DNA of 64,000 nt from Microascus cirrosus. Taxonomy: Eukaryota > Ascomycota > Sordariomycetes > Microascales > Microascaceae. The DNA is taken from assembly GCA_030271035.1 (NCBI GenBank), contig JAMBUN010000063.1:62001-126000 (forward strand), read 5' to 3'. The notes beneath the pieces are model-generated. The model saw only the letters and a list, made by a program, of their open reading frames with translations, did not search any database and was not told the origin of the DNA. Each line of letters opens with the position of its first letter. Position 1 is the stretch's first letter. Shown in pieces: positions 23,707 through 32,393 of the stretch. The position numbers and the translations under genes were made by a program.

Positions 23707-24593
23707 ATGGCCGACAAGATCACCGAAGCTTGGTAAGTCGTCACCGTGGCGCCCGCAGATGCGTCTCTCCGATTCTTCCCCAACGCAGCGAATCCATCGC
23801 GAGGGCCCTCCGCGACCGCCCATCCCATCGTCCTTTGACTCATCGCATCTCTCTTGGAAGCTGCAGCTAACGATGTCAATGTAGCCCCGTCTACGCGGTT
23901 AGTTGCCCCGATGCGAATCACCCCGATCCCATCGAGCTTTCGATCGAAGCTTTCCAACACTCGAACACGTCATCCATCAAAGTGCTATGAACTGACAGGA
24001 TAACCCTAGCCCTTTTTCGGCTCCATGGGCTGCACGTGCGCCATCGTGCTCACATGCCTTGGCGCCGCCTATGGGACCGCGAAGTCTGGCGTCGGTGTCA
24101 CTGCCATGGGCGTTCTGAGGCCTGACCTCATCGTCAAGAGTAAGTATTTGGAGGAGCCTATCCATCAGATATAAGGATAGAGTTCCCTAACCGCATCACA
24201 GACATTATTCCGGTTGTCATGGCGGGTATCATCGGTATCTATGGTCTGGTCGTGTCAGTCCTTATCTCAGACGGTCTTTCGCAAGCGGTGCCTCTCTACA
24301 CTGCTCTCGTCCAATTTGGCGCTGGTCTCTCAGTTGGTCTTGCCGGTCTTGCCGCGGGCTTTGCTATCGGTATCGTCGGTGATGCCGGTGTCCGCGGTAC
24401 CGCCCAGCAACCCCGTCTCTACGTCGGAATGATTCTTATCCTCATTTTCGCCGAAGTTCTGGGTGCGGCTATCCTCTTCCTCGCACGCTTCTCGTTGTTC
24501 ATTTCGACTGACAGTACACGTTACCCAGGGCTCTACGGCTTGATTGTTGCCTTGTTGATGAACTCCAAGGCTACCCTCAACGCGACCTGCTAA
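23707..24593 (+). CDS. VMA3: V-type ATPase proteolipid subunit c
   Basis: Five exons, 23707-23732, 23885-23897, 24010-24139, 24202-24462 and 24529-24593, give 164 residues. It forms the proton-carrying ring of the vacuolar ATPase. The family text is very clear: CPVYAPFFGSMGCTCA, GTAKSGVGV, IIPVVMAGIIGIYGLVV, LSVGLAGLAAGFAIGIVGD, and ILIFAEVLGLYGLIVALL with the essential glutamate in the fourth helix. The text matches subunit c (Vma3) rather than c' (Vma11). Exon 2 is only 13 nt and encodes the PVYA stretch. The last intron (24463-24528) is 66 bp, a multiple of three, and has no stop codon, so a naive frame keeps 22 extra residues in the fourth helix; removing it restores EVLG-LYGL. Confidence 0.96.
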
Positions 24594-25175
24594 GCGAGCT
24601 CAGACTCAGGGAGGCGGCAGCGAGTGGTGTCTCGCGTGGTTGCCGAGCCGGCTCCATCGCGCGCACGCTATTTGAGCTGGCCTGCCTCCAAGTACATAAG
24701 ACTACCGGCGGATTTATAATACCCAGCGTCGACAGTGGATAGGCGCCGACTGGGTGGAGGACGGGAATTGGCAAGCTTCGACAGCACGATACTAGGAGAC
24801 ACTGGATAGCACTCTCGGGGAGCCTTGGCGGGAGCTATCAGACTGGTCGTTTGTGTACTCTTACTGTGACAACACCGAAATTTGATTCTTGGGACGGTAA
24901 CTAGCATAGACGATCACGGGCAGGGGCTTAGCAGGTCGAGTCGGGCCTTGGAAGCAGAAGCGTCCATTGCCTAATACTCATCGCGTGTTGTTTCCTTGGA
25001 CGTTGACGTTCTCGCAATGATTCACAGAACCCGACTATGTGAGGCTAGGTTGAGGTGAAGAATGTCTCCATGCATCTCCATAAAGCATGTCTCAGAGCCA
25101 TCCTGTAACATCATTCTTCACACCAACCGATAAAATTCCATACCACAGACTCGGTTAAGAGCAACAACAACCCCC
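24594..25175. other. Intergenic between convergent V-ATPase c and translin genes
   Basis: About 580 bp that should hold both 3' untranslated regions. No supported gene or RNA. Confidence 0.45.
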
Positions 25176-26160
25176 TCACTCCCCCTTAGACTCGGAGCTC
25201 TCCTCCCCAGGCGACGCAACCAGCTTTCGAACAGTGAGATCGTAGACGATCTCCTCAGTTTTCTTGACCGCGTATTTGACGCCGTCCACGCGCTTCCTCA
25301 GCGGGTCGTTCTTGAGGTTGAGGAGCAGGAAGCCGGCGAAGAGGTCCTTGAGGAATGAGTGGATGCGGAGAGCAAGGTCGAAGTCCTGGAGGGTGACGGC
25401 ATTGGTGGCGAGGCGGGCGAGCTCCTCGGTGAGCTGGGTGAGGGAGGTGAGATACTCCTCCAGCGTAATATGGAAGGCGTCGGTGTCTTTGAGGTTGACG
25501 GGGACTTCAGAGGTGTTAGCATCATGGATGGGGAAGAGCGTTGGATAGGGCAACGAAAGGGTCATAGTTGTAGCAGATATAGCCTACCCTGAAGAATCTC
25601 GCTGATGTCCTCGGGTGCGAGGAGACGACCGAGCTCACCAGGCTTCGACTCCGTGGCCATGCCACCTAAGAAGCCACAAAGGACGATACTGAAGACGACG
25701 TGCGTCACCGTCCATGACCACTTCTGGTTGTATCTAAAGTCACGGGGGTTCAGCAACGCAGCCCAATGGCCAAGCATGGTCGAAGGCAAGGGCGAAGAAT
25801 GCCACGCTCACTTGTAATATGGGTACTGAGACGCATAGTCGGATAGCTCCCTGATGATCTCGACCTCCTTCTTAATCTCCGCTTCAACCTGGGCAATAAG
25901 CTGAGGGTCTGCGCAGCGAGTTAGACGTCACGGCAACGATGCAACCCTGGATTTGCTGAGGAACGTAAAACACGTCACCACTTACAATTCTTTCGCGGGG
26001 TGGCGTGGACACGGGTCAAAAGACCGCGGGCATACGAGTCGACGCCGTCGAGCTTTTGGACGATCTGCGTGAGAGCATCCTTGACCTTGGTCTCCTCCTC
26101 GATCTTCTCCTTCAGACAGGGGAAGACGACCGGGTCGATGAGGGGTGAAGGGTCGGGCAT
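25176..26160 (-). CDS. Translin
   Basis: Four exons, 26160-25986, 25908-25812, 25733-25588 and 25504-25176, give 248 residues, close to animal translin. Translin is an all-helical nucleic-acid-binding protein that forms the C3PO ring with Trax; in Neurospora that complex has been tied to tRNA processing. Visible text: LKEKIEEETKVKDALTQIVQ, YYKYNQKWSWTVTHVVFSIV across an intron, FHITLEEYLTSLTQLTEELAR, LALRIHSFLKDLFAGFLLLN and KRVDGVKYAVKKTEEIVYDL. Each of the three introns (77-83 bp) joins conserved text in phase. No Trax partner is in this window. The U2 snRNA gene lies about 280 bp upstream on the same strand. Confidence 0.92.
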
Positions 26161-26404
26161 GGCGATAGAATTGGGCAAACGGTGTTTGCCTGACAAAGTC
26201 ACAGATCTTTTGCCAACGTCAGGTGTTGTCAGGTCAAGCTTGACAAGCAATTCAGCTCGAAAAAAGGCACAAAACATAAAATACTGTGGCACGCTTAGTA
26301 TACACTCCCAACGAGCCACAGGCCGACCCCGTGGTTGCGTCCAGCACCATTCAACATGGGCTCTATCTCTACAGTCTAACATTTGCTACAGAGTCTCCTT
26401 CACA

Positions 26405-26421
26405 CCCCAGGCAAGCCTGGG
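26405..26421 (-). terminator. Hairpin just downstream of U2, candidate 3'-processing signal
   Basis: A perfect 7-bp inverted repeat, CCCAGGC and GCCTGGG, with a 2-base spacer sits about 25-35 nt past the expected U2 3' end. In yeasts, U2 and other snRNA precursors are cut by RNase III (Rnt1/Pac1) at a stem just downstream. A role here is inferred from position. Confidence 0.4.
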
Positions 26422-26439
26422 AGGTAATGAAAACAAATT

Positions 26440-26693
26440 CGCGTCACCTGGAGGCAGTGTAATACCAGGGACACTATGGGTGAAGCCGTGTGCAAGCACA
26501 GAGGGCTTCTCCCGGGTTGCAAAAATAGGAATAATCACGATTGGTCTCCTGAGAGACCTTTCAGAGATTAAACTGAAAAGAACAGATACTACACTTGATC
26601 TAAGCCAAACTGTAGTCGAATTCGTTAGCATCAAAAAGAACAGTTGAGGCAGTTGTAAACCTTGGGGGTCGGAACGTACAGGCAAAGAGAGCT
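26440..26693 (-). ncRNA. U2 spliceosomal snRNA, with a candidate intron in its 5' stem-loop
   Basis: U2 pairs with the intron branch point in the spliceosome. On the minus strand the run GGCTTAGATCAAGTGTAGTA is near-identical to U2 of yeasts and animals; it contains the branch-point-binding GTAGTA (26592-26587). Next come stem-loop IIb GGTCTC/GAGACC (26543-26558), an Sm site ATTTTTG (26526-26520), a stem III (26482-26509) and stem-loop IV with CCTGG...CCTCCAGG (26447-26469), almost as in human U2. The expected 5' end, CTCTCTTTGCCT, is not adjacent but 70 bp upstream. Between lies GTACGT, then TGCTAAC, then CTACAG (26679-26610). Joining 26693-26680 to 26609-26440 rebuilds the GCC-UUUU-GGC stem-loop I and gives about 184 nt, close to 186 nt in fission yeast. 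The ends are estimates within several bases. Confidence 0.93.
26610..26679 (-). other. Candidate spliceosomal intron inside the U2 snRNA gene
   Basis: Seventy base pairs, starting GTACGT, with branch-point TGCTAAC (26630-26624) and ending CTACAG. These match the signals in the protein genes of this window. The branch A to acceptor distance is about 15 nt, as in those genes. Removal restores the conserved U2 stem-loop I exactly. Confidence 0.85.
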
Positions 26694-26798
26694 AAAGAAG
26701 AAAAGAAAAGAAGACCAGATTTCCGGGAGGGCAGCTCTCAATAAATAGATATATCAGGGCGGTGAGAGCATGCCCCAATCACTCAGCGGCAGAAAGAA

Positions 26799-26919
26799 TT
26801 ATTAGGTAATACCGCTCCTTTCCTTGCAGCGGGCCGAGGGGGTTCTCAATTATTAGGTAATAATTTCACCGCGAGCGCAGATGTTGCAGGAGCTCCCGCG
26901 TTATTTATTAGGTAATACC
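26799..26919. repeat. Three copies of a near-palindrome upstream of U2
   Basis: TTATTAGGTAATA(CC) occurs at 26799-26813, 26850-26863 (ending AA) and 26905-26919, spaced 51 and 55 bp. Each has 6-bp arms TTATTA/TAATAA around GG in the middle copy and 5-bp arms in the outer two. They lie 106-226 bp upstream of the U2 5' end and 590-710 bp upstream of ERG4, in DNA that is otherwise mixed or GC-rich. Repeated spacing and position suggest a transcription-factor site of the U2 promoter. Confidence 0.7.
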
Positions 26920-27438
26920 TCGCTCATGCGCGAAGTGCCGTGCCGACTGGAGGTACCCGCTACTTTCCTAGTTTGATTAAGACCCACATCGGAGCCAGGA
27001 GCCAGCGTGCCGACCACACGCAGGAACGAACGAGCATTGAGCTTGGGCTTGGCTACCCAGCCAATGGCCAATGTCAACAAACGAGGGCGGCGGAGGAGCC
27101 CTCGTTCAATCTGCGTCGTGAGTGGCAGGCGCGAAGAAAAGCCCGTTCTGTGTTACCCCGTGTTCCCATCGTCGCCTCCTTCCGAACCAACGTCGGCCAG
27201 TGTCCCATCTCCAGGTCATGCCTCTGTAACCATCGAGAGACCGTCTCTCTGCCCGCGCATGCTCCCCGGACGCTGAATATATCAAGCCTAGACCGCACGC
27301 CGCGACATTCCCAACATGTCGGGTCGTTACTCCCTCAGGCAAACTCCTCGGTACGCTTCTTTGTCCCCCAAATGCGAGGAGACGCTCCGCCTGGAATCGG
27401 ATTGTCCATCTTCACTTCAAGACCCCTTTACAAGACTC

Positions 27439-27475
27439 AATTGGGACCAATTAGAACATACCCCTCTATAAAAGG
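27439..27475 (+). promoter_or_regulatory. ERG4 core promoter: paired CCAAT element and TATA box
   Basis: AATTGG-GA-CCAATT (27439-27452) is a perfect inverted pair of CCAAT boxes. TATAAAAGG follows at 27467-27475. The TATA box ends 32 bp before the ERG4 ATG, so the leader should be very short if it is used. Confidence 0.6.
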
Positions 27476-27507
27476 TCCCCTACCCACTAACACTGTGTTT
27501 CTTCGTC

Positions 27508-29291
27508 ATGTCTAGCAAGACGGAGCGCTTCGAAGGCTTGGTCGAGACCCCCCGCCGTCGCGTCACCCGCTCAGCGTCGGCCACCGTCGAAGATAGCGAC
27601 TCCGGCTCCGCCGCCGAGTCCAAGGCCCGCCCAAAGCCCGCCTCGCGCCGGCGCACCGGGAAATTCCTGGAGAACATGACCGACGACGAGCCGCCCGAGG
27701 CCGAGGGCGCGCCCAAGATGACCAACGGCCATGCCCCGGCCAAGGAGGAAGCCGACAGGATCGTCGACGGTTGGCGCCCCGGCCAAGACCCAAAGGTCGA
27801 CTACTCGGGTGAGTTCGAGTTCGGCGGCTCTCTTGGGGTCTTGGCCCTGATGATCGGGTTCCCGCTGCTCATGTGGTACATGTGGGTTGGCGCAACGTAC
27901 TACGATGGGAAGCTGCCCCTGCCGGAGGCCGGACAGAGCTGGGGGGACTTTGGGAAGCACCTCTTCGACCTTGTCTACACCGGCGCGTTCCCCAGTCTCC
28001 GCGCGTGGAAGATCTACTGGACGTTCTTTATCTTCGAGGGCGCCTGTTACTGCCTCCTTCCCGGTGTCTGGGCCTACGGAAAGCCGCTCCCCCACGCCGG
28101 CGGGAAGCAGCTCCCGTACTTCTGCAACGCCTACGCCAGTCTCTACTTCACCATTACCGTGGTCGCCGTGCTGCACTATACCGGATACTTCAAGCTGTAC
28201 ACCCTGATCGACGAGTTTGGCCCCCTGCTCTCGGTGGCCATCTTCAGCGGCTTCATCGTCAGCTTTGTGGCTTATATTTCGGCGCATATCCGGGGTGCCA
28301 CGCACCGGATGACGGGAGCACCCATCTACGACTTCTTCATGGGTGCGGAGTTGAACCCCCGTATGTTCGGCATCCTCGACTTCAAGATGTTCTTTGAGGT
28401 CAGACTCCCCTGGTACATCCTGTTCGGGCTCAGCTGCGCTGCCGCGGCCCGGCAGTATGAGAGATACGGCTACGTTTCGGGTGAGGTCATGTTCCTCGTC
28501 ATGGCGCACTACCTGTACGCGAATGCCTGCTCCAAGGGCGAGGAGCTGATCGTCACCACCTGGTATGTTGGATGCTTTCCGAGGATCGCGATGGCTCTTG
28601 ACTAATGCTGTTTTCCTAGGGATATGTACTACGAGAAGTGGGGATTCATGCTCATCTTCTGGAACCTTGCCGGTGTGCCTCTGTCGTACTGCCACTGCAC
28701 CATCTACCTCGCCAATCACCACCCGGATGAGTACAGGTGGAACAGGGCCGCGCTGGCTGTGCTCTTCGCCGCGTATCTCTTCTGGTACTGGGTCTGGGAC
28801 AGCTGCAACAGCCAGAAGAACCGGTTCCGGGCCATGGAGCGCGGCAAGGTGGTCTGGCGCAAGACGTTCCCTCAGGTCCCGTGGCAGACGGTGCAGAACC
28901 CGAAGACGCTCACGACGCCTCAGGGCGATACGATCCTCGTGGACGGCTGGTACGGGCTGGCGCGCAAGATTCACTACACCGCGGATACCTTTTTCGCCAT
29001 CTCCTGGGGTCTGATTACCGGGTTTGAGTACGTTGGGATGGGTTTCATAAATTGGTGGAAGGTCGCTAACGCTTGGAGTAGGAGTCCGTTCCCGTGGTTC
29101 TATCCCCTGTTCTTCTCCATCATGATCGCGCACCGCGCTAGTCGCGATATCCGACGGTGCCGGATCAAGTACGGGGAGACATGGAAGGAGTATGAACGCC
29201 AAGTGCCGTACCTCTTCATCCCGGTAAGTACAGGACATGCCATTCCGCCTGAAGAGCCAATGCTAATGGAAGACGTAAGTATGTGATTTAG
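27508..29291 (+). CDS. ERG4: Delta(24(24(1)))-sterol reductase, ERG4 family
   Basis: Three exons, 27508-28562, 28620-29223 and 29280-29291, give 556 residues. The enzyme reduces the C-24(28) double bond in the last step of ergosterol synthesis in the ER membrane, using NADPH. The first 110 residues are polar and basic; many membrane helices follow from GVLALMIGFPLLMWYMWVGA on. Family marks: YGKPLPHAGGKQLPYFCNAY, EKWGFMLIFWNLAGVPLSYC, and the C-terminal HRASRDIRRCRIKYGETW and YERQVPYLFIP. Reading past 29223 would give an unrelated tail; using the 56-bp intron with acceptor CGTAAG adds only Tyr-Val-Ile and a stop, matching the family ending IPYVF/IPYVI. A downstream in-frame ATG at 27676 is a weaker alternative start. 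Confidence 0.94.
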
Positions 29292-30065
29292 TTCCGGGGA
29301 AGCGCCGTTATGGCGCGCACAAAACACTCTCTTTTACCCTTTTGGGAAGGTTCTATTTCTGTACATATATTGAGGTTTACGCGGTTTATAATACGGCGAG
29401 CAAGGAATCGGGGCCAGAGGAGTAATGGCGCGGAGAAAGGCAAGGCGCGTAGCATCTATCTGTCGCCCGGACTTTGGGCTATTATGTCCAGGCTTGGGCG
29501 TCGGTCGGCACATGCTCGGCTGGCGTGTGGTTGTTTGAGCAGAAGTAACACAATGATTAATCTTAGTTTTCTCCGGAGCGCCTGAGTTGGTAGTGTTCCG
29601 AGTGTGCTGGATTACGGATGATAAATGGTGCCTTAAACACTAGTAAGTCCTTGCGATGTGCCATTGGGAGCACGGCCGGGCATCGGGGATGCAGTGAGAG
29701 CCACTCACACATGTCTTTACGGACGGGGCGGGCACGAGCCGCTGTGTCCACACCGGGGTCCTGTTTCAGGCGGCGCTCCTGCATGCGGGCTCTTGAGACA
29801 GCCGATTGGAGGTCGTCTTCATAGGTGCGTTCTGTGCTGGCGGGACAGCAGGACGTTGGTCAGCAGATGGCCTGTCTGGACTGGCAGACTTGAGCAGTGG
29901 GCCGACACAGGATGGGCGAACTGGGGCGTTGAATCTGAGAACGCTGGATGGGACGTCTGATGAGCCGGGCCCAAAAGAAGGGACAGCTCCAAGCCGCAGC
30001 TCTTTACAGGAATCTCACCATCTACCCGCCGACTTTAGTCATACGAAAGAGAAGTATCCGCCAGA
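29292..30065. other. Intergenic, ERG4 to 2OG-oxygenase gene
   Basis: Roughly 770 bp with no supported gene; ERG4 3' region at the left and the oxygenase promoter at the right. Confidence 0.45.
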
Positions 30066-30985
30066 ATGACCCTCATAAACCTCGAGTCACCGTCGGAATC
30101 AGACTCGAGCATCCAAACCGACTCGGAGCAAGAGGAGGACGTCCCCATCCGCCTCCCTCCACACACGCAGCTTCCCGTCACTCTCCCACCCCGCTTCCTC
30201 CTTGATGAACCTCCTGACGCCAGGCCCTTGTCCGCCAAGCGGATCGTCTGGTCCGACACACCGCTACATGATCGCGTGGGCTTCGCGATGGTCGTAGACA
30301 ACGTGCTCAGCCCCTCCGAGTGTACCACCCTGCTCTCGCTAGCTGAGGCGTCGGCAGGGGCCAAGTGGGCGGCTGCAACGGTGAACGTTGGGTCCGGCGT
30401 GGAGGTTCTGAGGAAGAGCTATAGGGATAGCGGGCGGATAGTGTTCCAGTCGAGTGAGGTGGCGGGGAGGATATGGGCGAGGTGTGTGAGGGCCGAGGGG
30501 CTGCTGGAGGGCTTGCCGAGCCAGAGGGTGCTTGGGAGTGAGTATGAGGTTTCCGGGTTGAGCGAGAAGATGAGGTTCCTGAGGTACGAGAGCGGACAGT
30601 TCTTCCGACGTGGGTACCCCTTCCTCTTAGCTAGCCCTCTCCCTGTGTCTACCCGTACTTACACAACGGGGAAACAGCCCACTGCGACGGGTCTTACAGT
30701 GAATCCCACGACGGAACGCCCCACATGGCACTCTTCACCGTGCACCTCTACCTCAACGACTCTGTCGCCGAGGCAGGCCGAGGGAGCGCGGACATGGTGG
30801 GCGGGGCGACGCGGTTCTACTCGTTTGACCACATGCGCAAGTTTGACGTGCATCCGCGGGCCGGGCGGGTGCTCGTGTTCGTGCACGAGGGGATGTATCA
30901 CTCAGGGGAAGAGGTGGTGGAGGGGGTGAAGTACTCGGTGCGTGCGGACGTGATGTTTGAGAGGGTGAGGGATGTTGACGTGTAA
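30066..30985 (+). CDS. 2-oxoglutarate/Fe(II)-dependent oxygenase, prolyl 4-hydroxylase-like
   Basis: Two exons, 30066-30609 and 30678-30985, encode 283 residues. The fold is the double-stranded beta helix of the Fe(II)/2OG oxygenases. The HxD iron ligands are His183 and Asp185 in RPHCDG, rebuilt by splicing exactly at the CCC proline codon. The distal iron His is about residue 256 (GMYHSGEE), and the 2OG-binding basic residue is Arg270 (KYSVRADVMF). The context SEYEVSGLSEKMRFLRYESGQFF before the ligands is typical of P4H-like proteins. The first 60 residues are acidic, Ser/Pro-rich and probably disordered. The substrate is unknown. No signal peptide is seen, so an ER collagen-type prolyl hydroxylase is unlikely. 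Confidence 0.85.
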
Positions 30986-31092
30986 GCGGGTGAGCATTCC
31001 TTGGGGCATTTTCATTGTAATGAGGAAAGCGTTCTGCCTTTAGGTCTATGACGGTTATATCCAAGGGCAATAAGCCCTCATACCCAATACTC

Positions 31093-31745
31093 TCACTCTT
31101 GGTCACCCGCCGGGTATGCCTCGTCCATTTCCCGCAACGCCTTGTAAACCTTGCACTCCGCCTTATGCCCCCCTTCCCACCCCTTGACATGACATTCCTA
31201 CTCCTATCAGCATCCCAAGCACCGACATCTTCAACAGAGACACAACTTACCTTCCCACAATATCTCACCCACCCACATCCCAAGCACTTCCTCTCCCCCT
31301 CCCCTCCGCACCCCTTACACTCCCACTTCTCATTCCTCATCCCCGTCCCCAAAACGATGACCTTGTCCATCGGCCCCGGGATACACCTCACGCCCCCCTC
31401 CTCCCCCTTCTCCACCCTCACGAACCCCCTCTTGCCCTCCTCCTTCGCCTCTGTCCGCCGCGCGTTCTCCGCGACGAGCGTGAACCCCTTCTTCCACCCC
31501 TTCAAGTCGACCGCGCCCTCAAATGTTAGCGCAAAGGCCGATGAGTTGCGGTCGCGGAGGATGAGCGTCGGCTTGGTGATGGTCATGTTCTCCGAGATCT
31601 GCCCCACAAGGAACCATCTCTCTGGCCGTCCTTCCCGAGCACCATCTTTCTCTTCGGAGGGCTGCGGTTGTGCGGAGATGGGGTTGGGGAGGTCGTCGAA
31701 GGAGGGGAAAAGGGCCTTATCTGAGAAGCTGGCGAAGATGCTCAT
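31093..31745 (-). CDS. MYND-type zinc finger protein, 199 residues
   Basis: Two exons, 31745-31251 and 31197-31093. The N-terminal 140 residues show no domain I recognise, with a folded-looking stretch around RWFLVGQISENMTITKPTL. The C-terminal MYND finger reads CKGCGGEGERKCLGCGWVRY then CGK, and across a 53-bp intron ECHVKGWEGGHKAECKVY. This supplies the CxxC, CxxC, YCxxxC and HxxxC ligand pairs, so the splice is well supported. MYND fingers bind short proline-rich peptides in partner proteins. The target here is unknown. It is convergent with the oxygenase gene, with about 100 bp between the stops. Confidence 0.8.
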
Positions 31746-32393
31746 CGTGGGTAGCTTCGGCCTTATACGTTGCGCCTGGTGGCTTTCATAAAACAGCTGC
31801 GTGTATATGTAAATAGCAGCAGGTATATACTAACGCTGGCCTGGTAACTCAAAACGGTCGCAGTTAGAAAGGAAGAGGTTGGGAGCGTGCCGAGGCTGAA
31901 ACCATGCTCGTCACAAAAAGTTCTTCCCATCCACCGCTGCCATGGAAATAAGTATAGCAGCATGACACCATAAAACTCTCACACAGAACGAATCCACGAC
32001 TTAAATGGGTGCTAAATTCAAAACGCCCTACCCAACCTGCCCTTCCCACAGGACACTAGTCAAGACACATGCCTACACACTTTGGGAGACAATATAGTAT
32101 ATCCTGTTAAAGAAAACACCTTGAAGATATTATAATCCAGATAACAAAAGAAATCCGGAGACATAAGAAAAACGCCCCATATACGTGTTTGCTCGAAGGA
32201 GGTCAATTCGGCGGGGGGCGATTCCCCGCGAATGCCTTCCTTCGTCGCGTCTGATTTCCCTTTCCACTCCAGACGCCAGTCCTTGCATGCTTTGAAATTC
32301 GAACACTCAAATAAGCAATGGCAAAACATTGCAGCCCATATCCGGCGTGTTTCCAACGCTGCAGCCCTCTAGGCCCTTGCTTCCATGTCGTGC
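31746..32393. other. Intergenic, MYND gene upstream region and GH76 3' region
   Basis: Moderately A/T-rich 650 bp with no supported coding sequence or RNA gene. Confidence 0.45.

Noticed and set aside
26386..26685. 99-codon minus-strand frame
   Set aside because: It runs through the U2 snRNA gene, whose RNA structure explains the conservation; the protein text has no domain.
27571..29238. 555-codon minus-strand frame
   Set aside because: Antisense shadow of ERG4 with a low-complexity Arg/Val/Pro composition.
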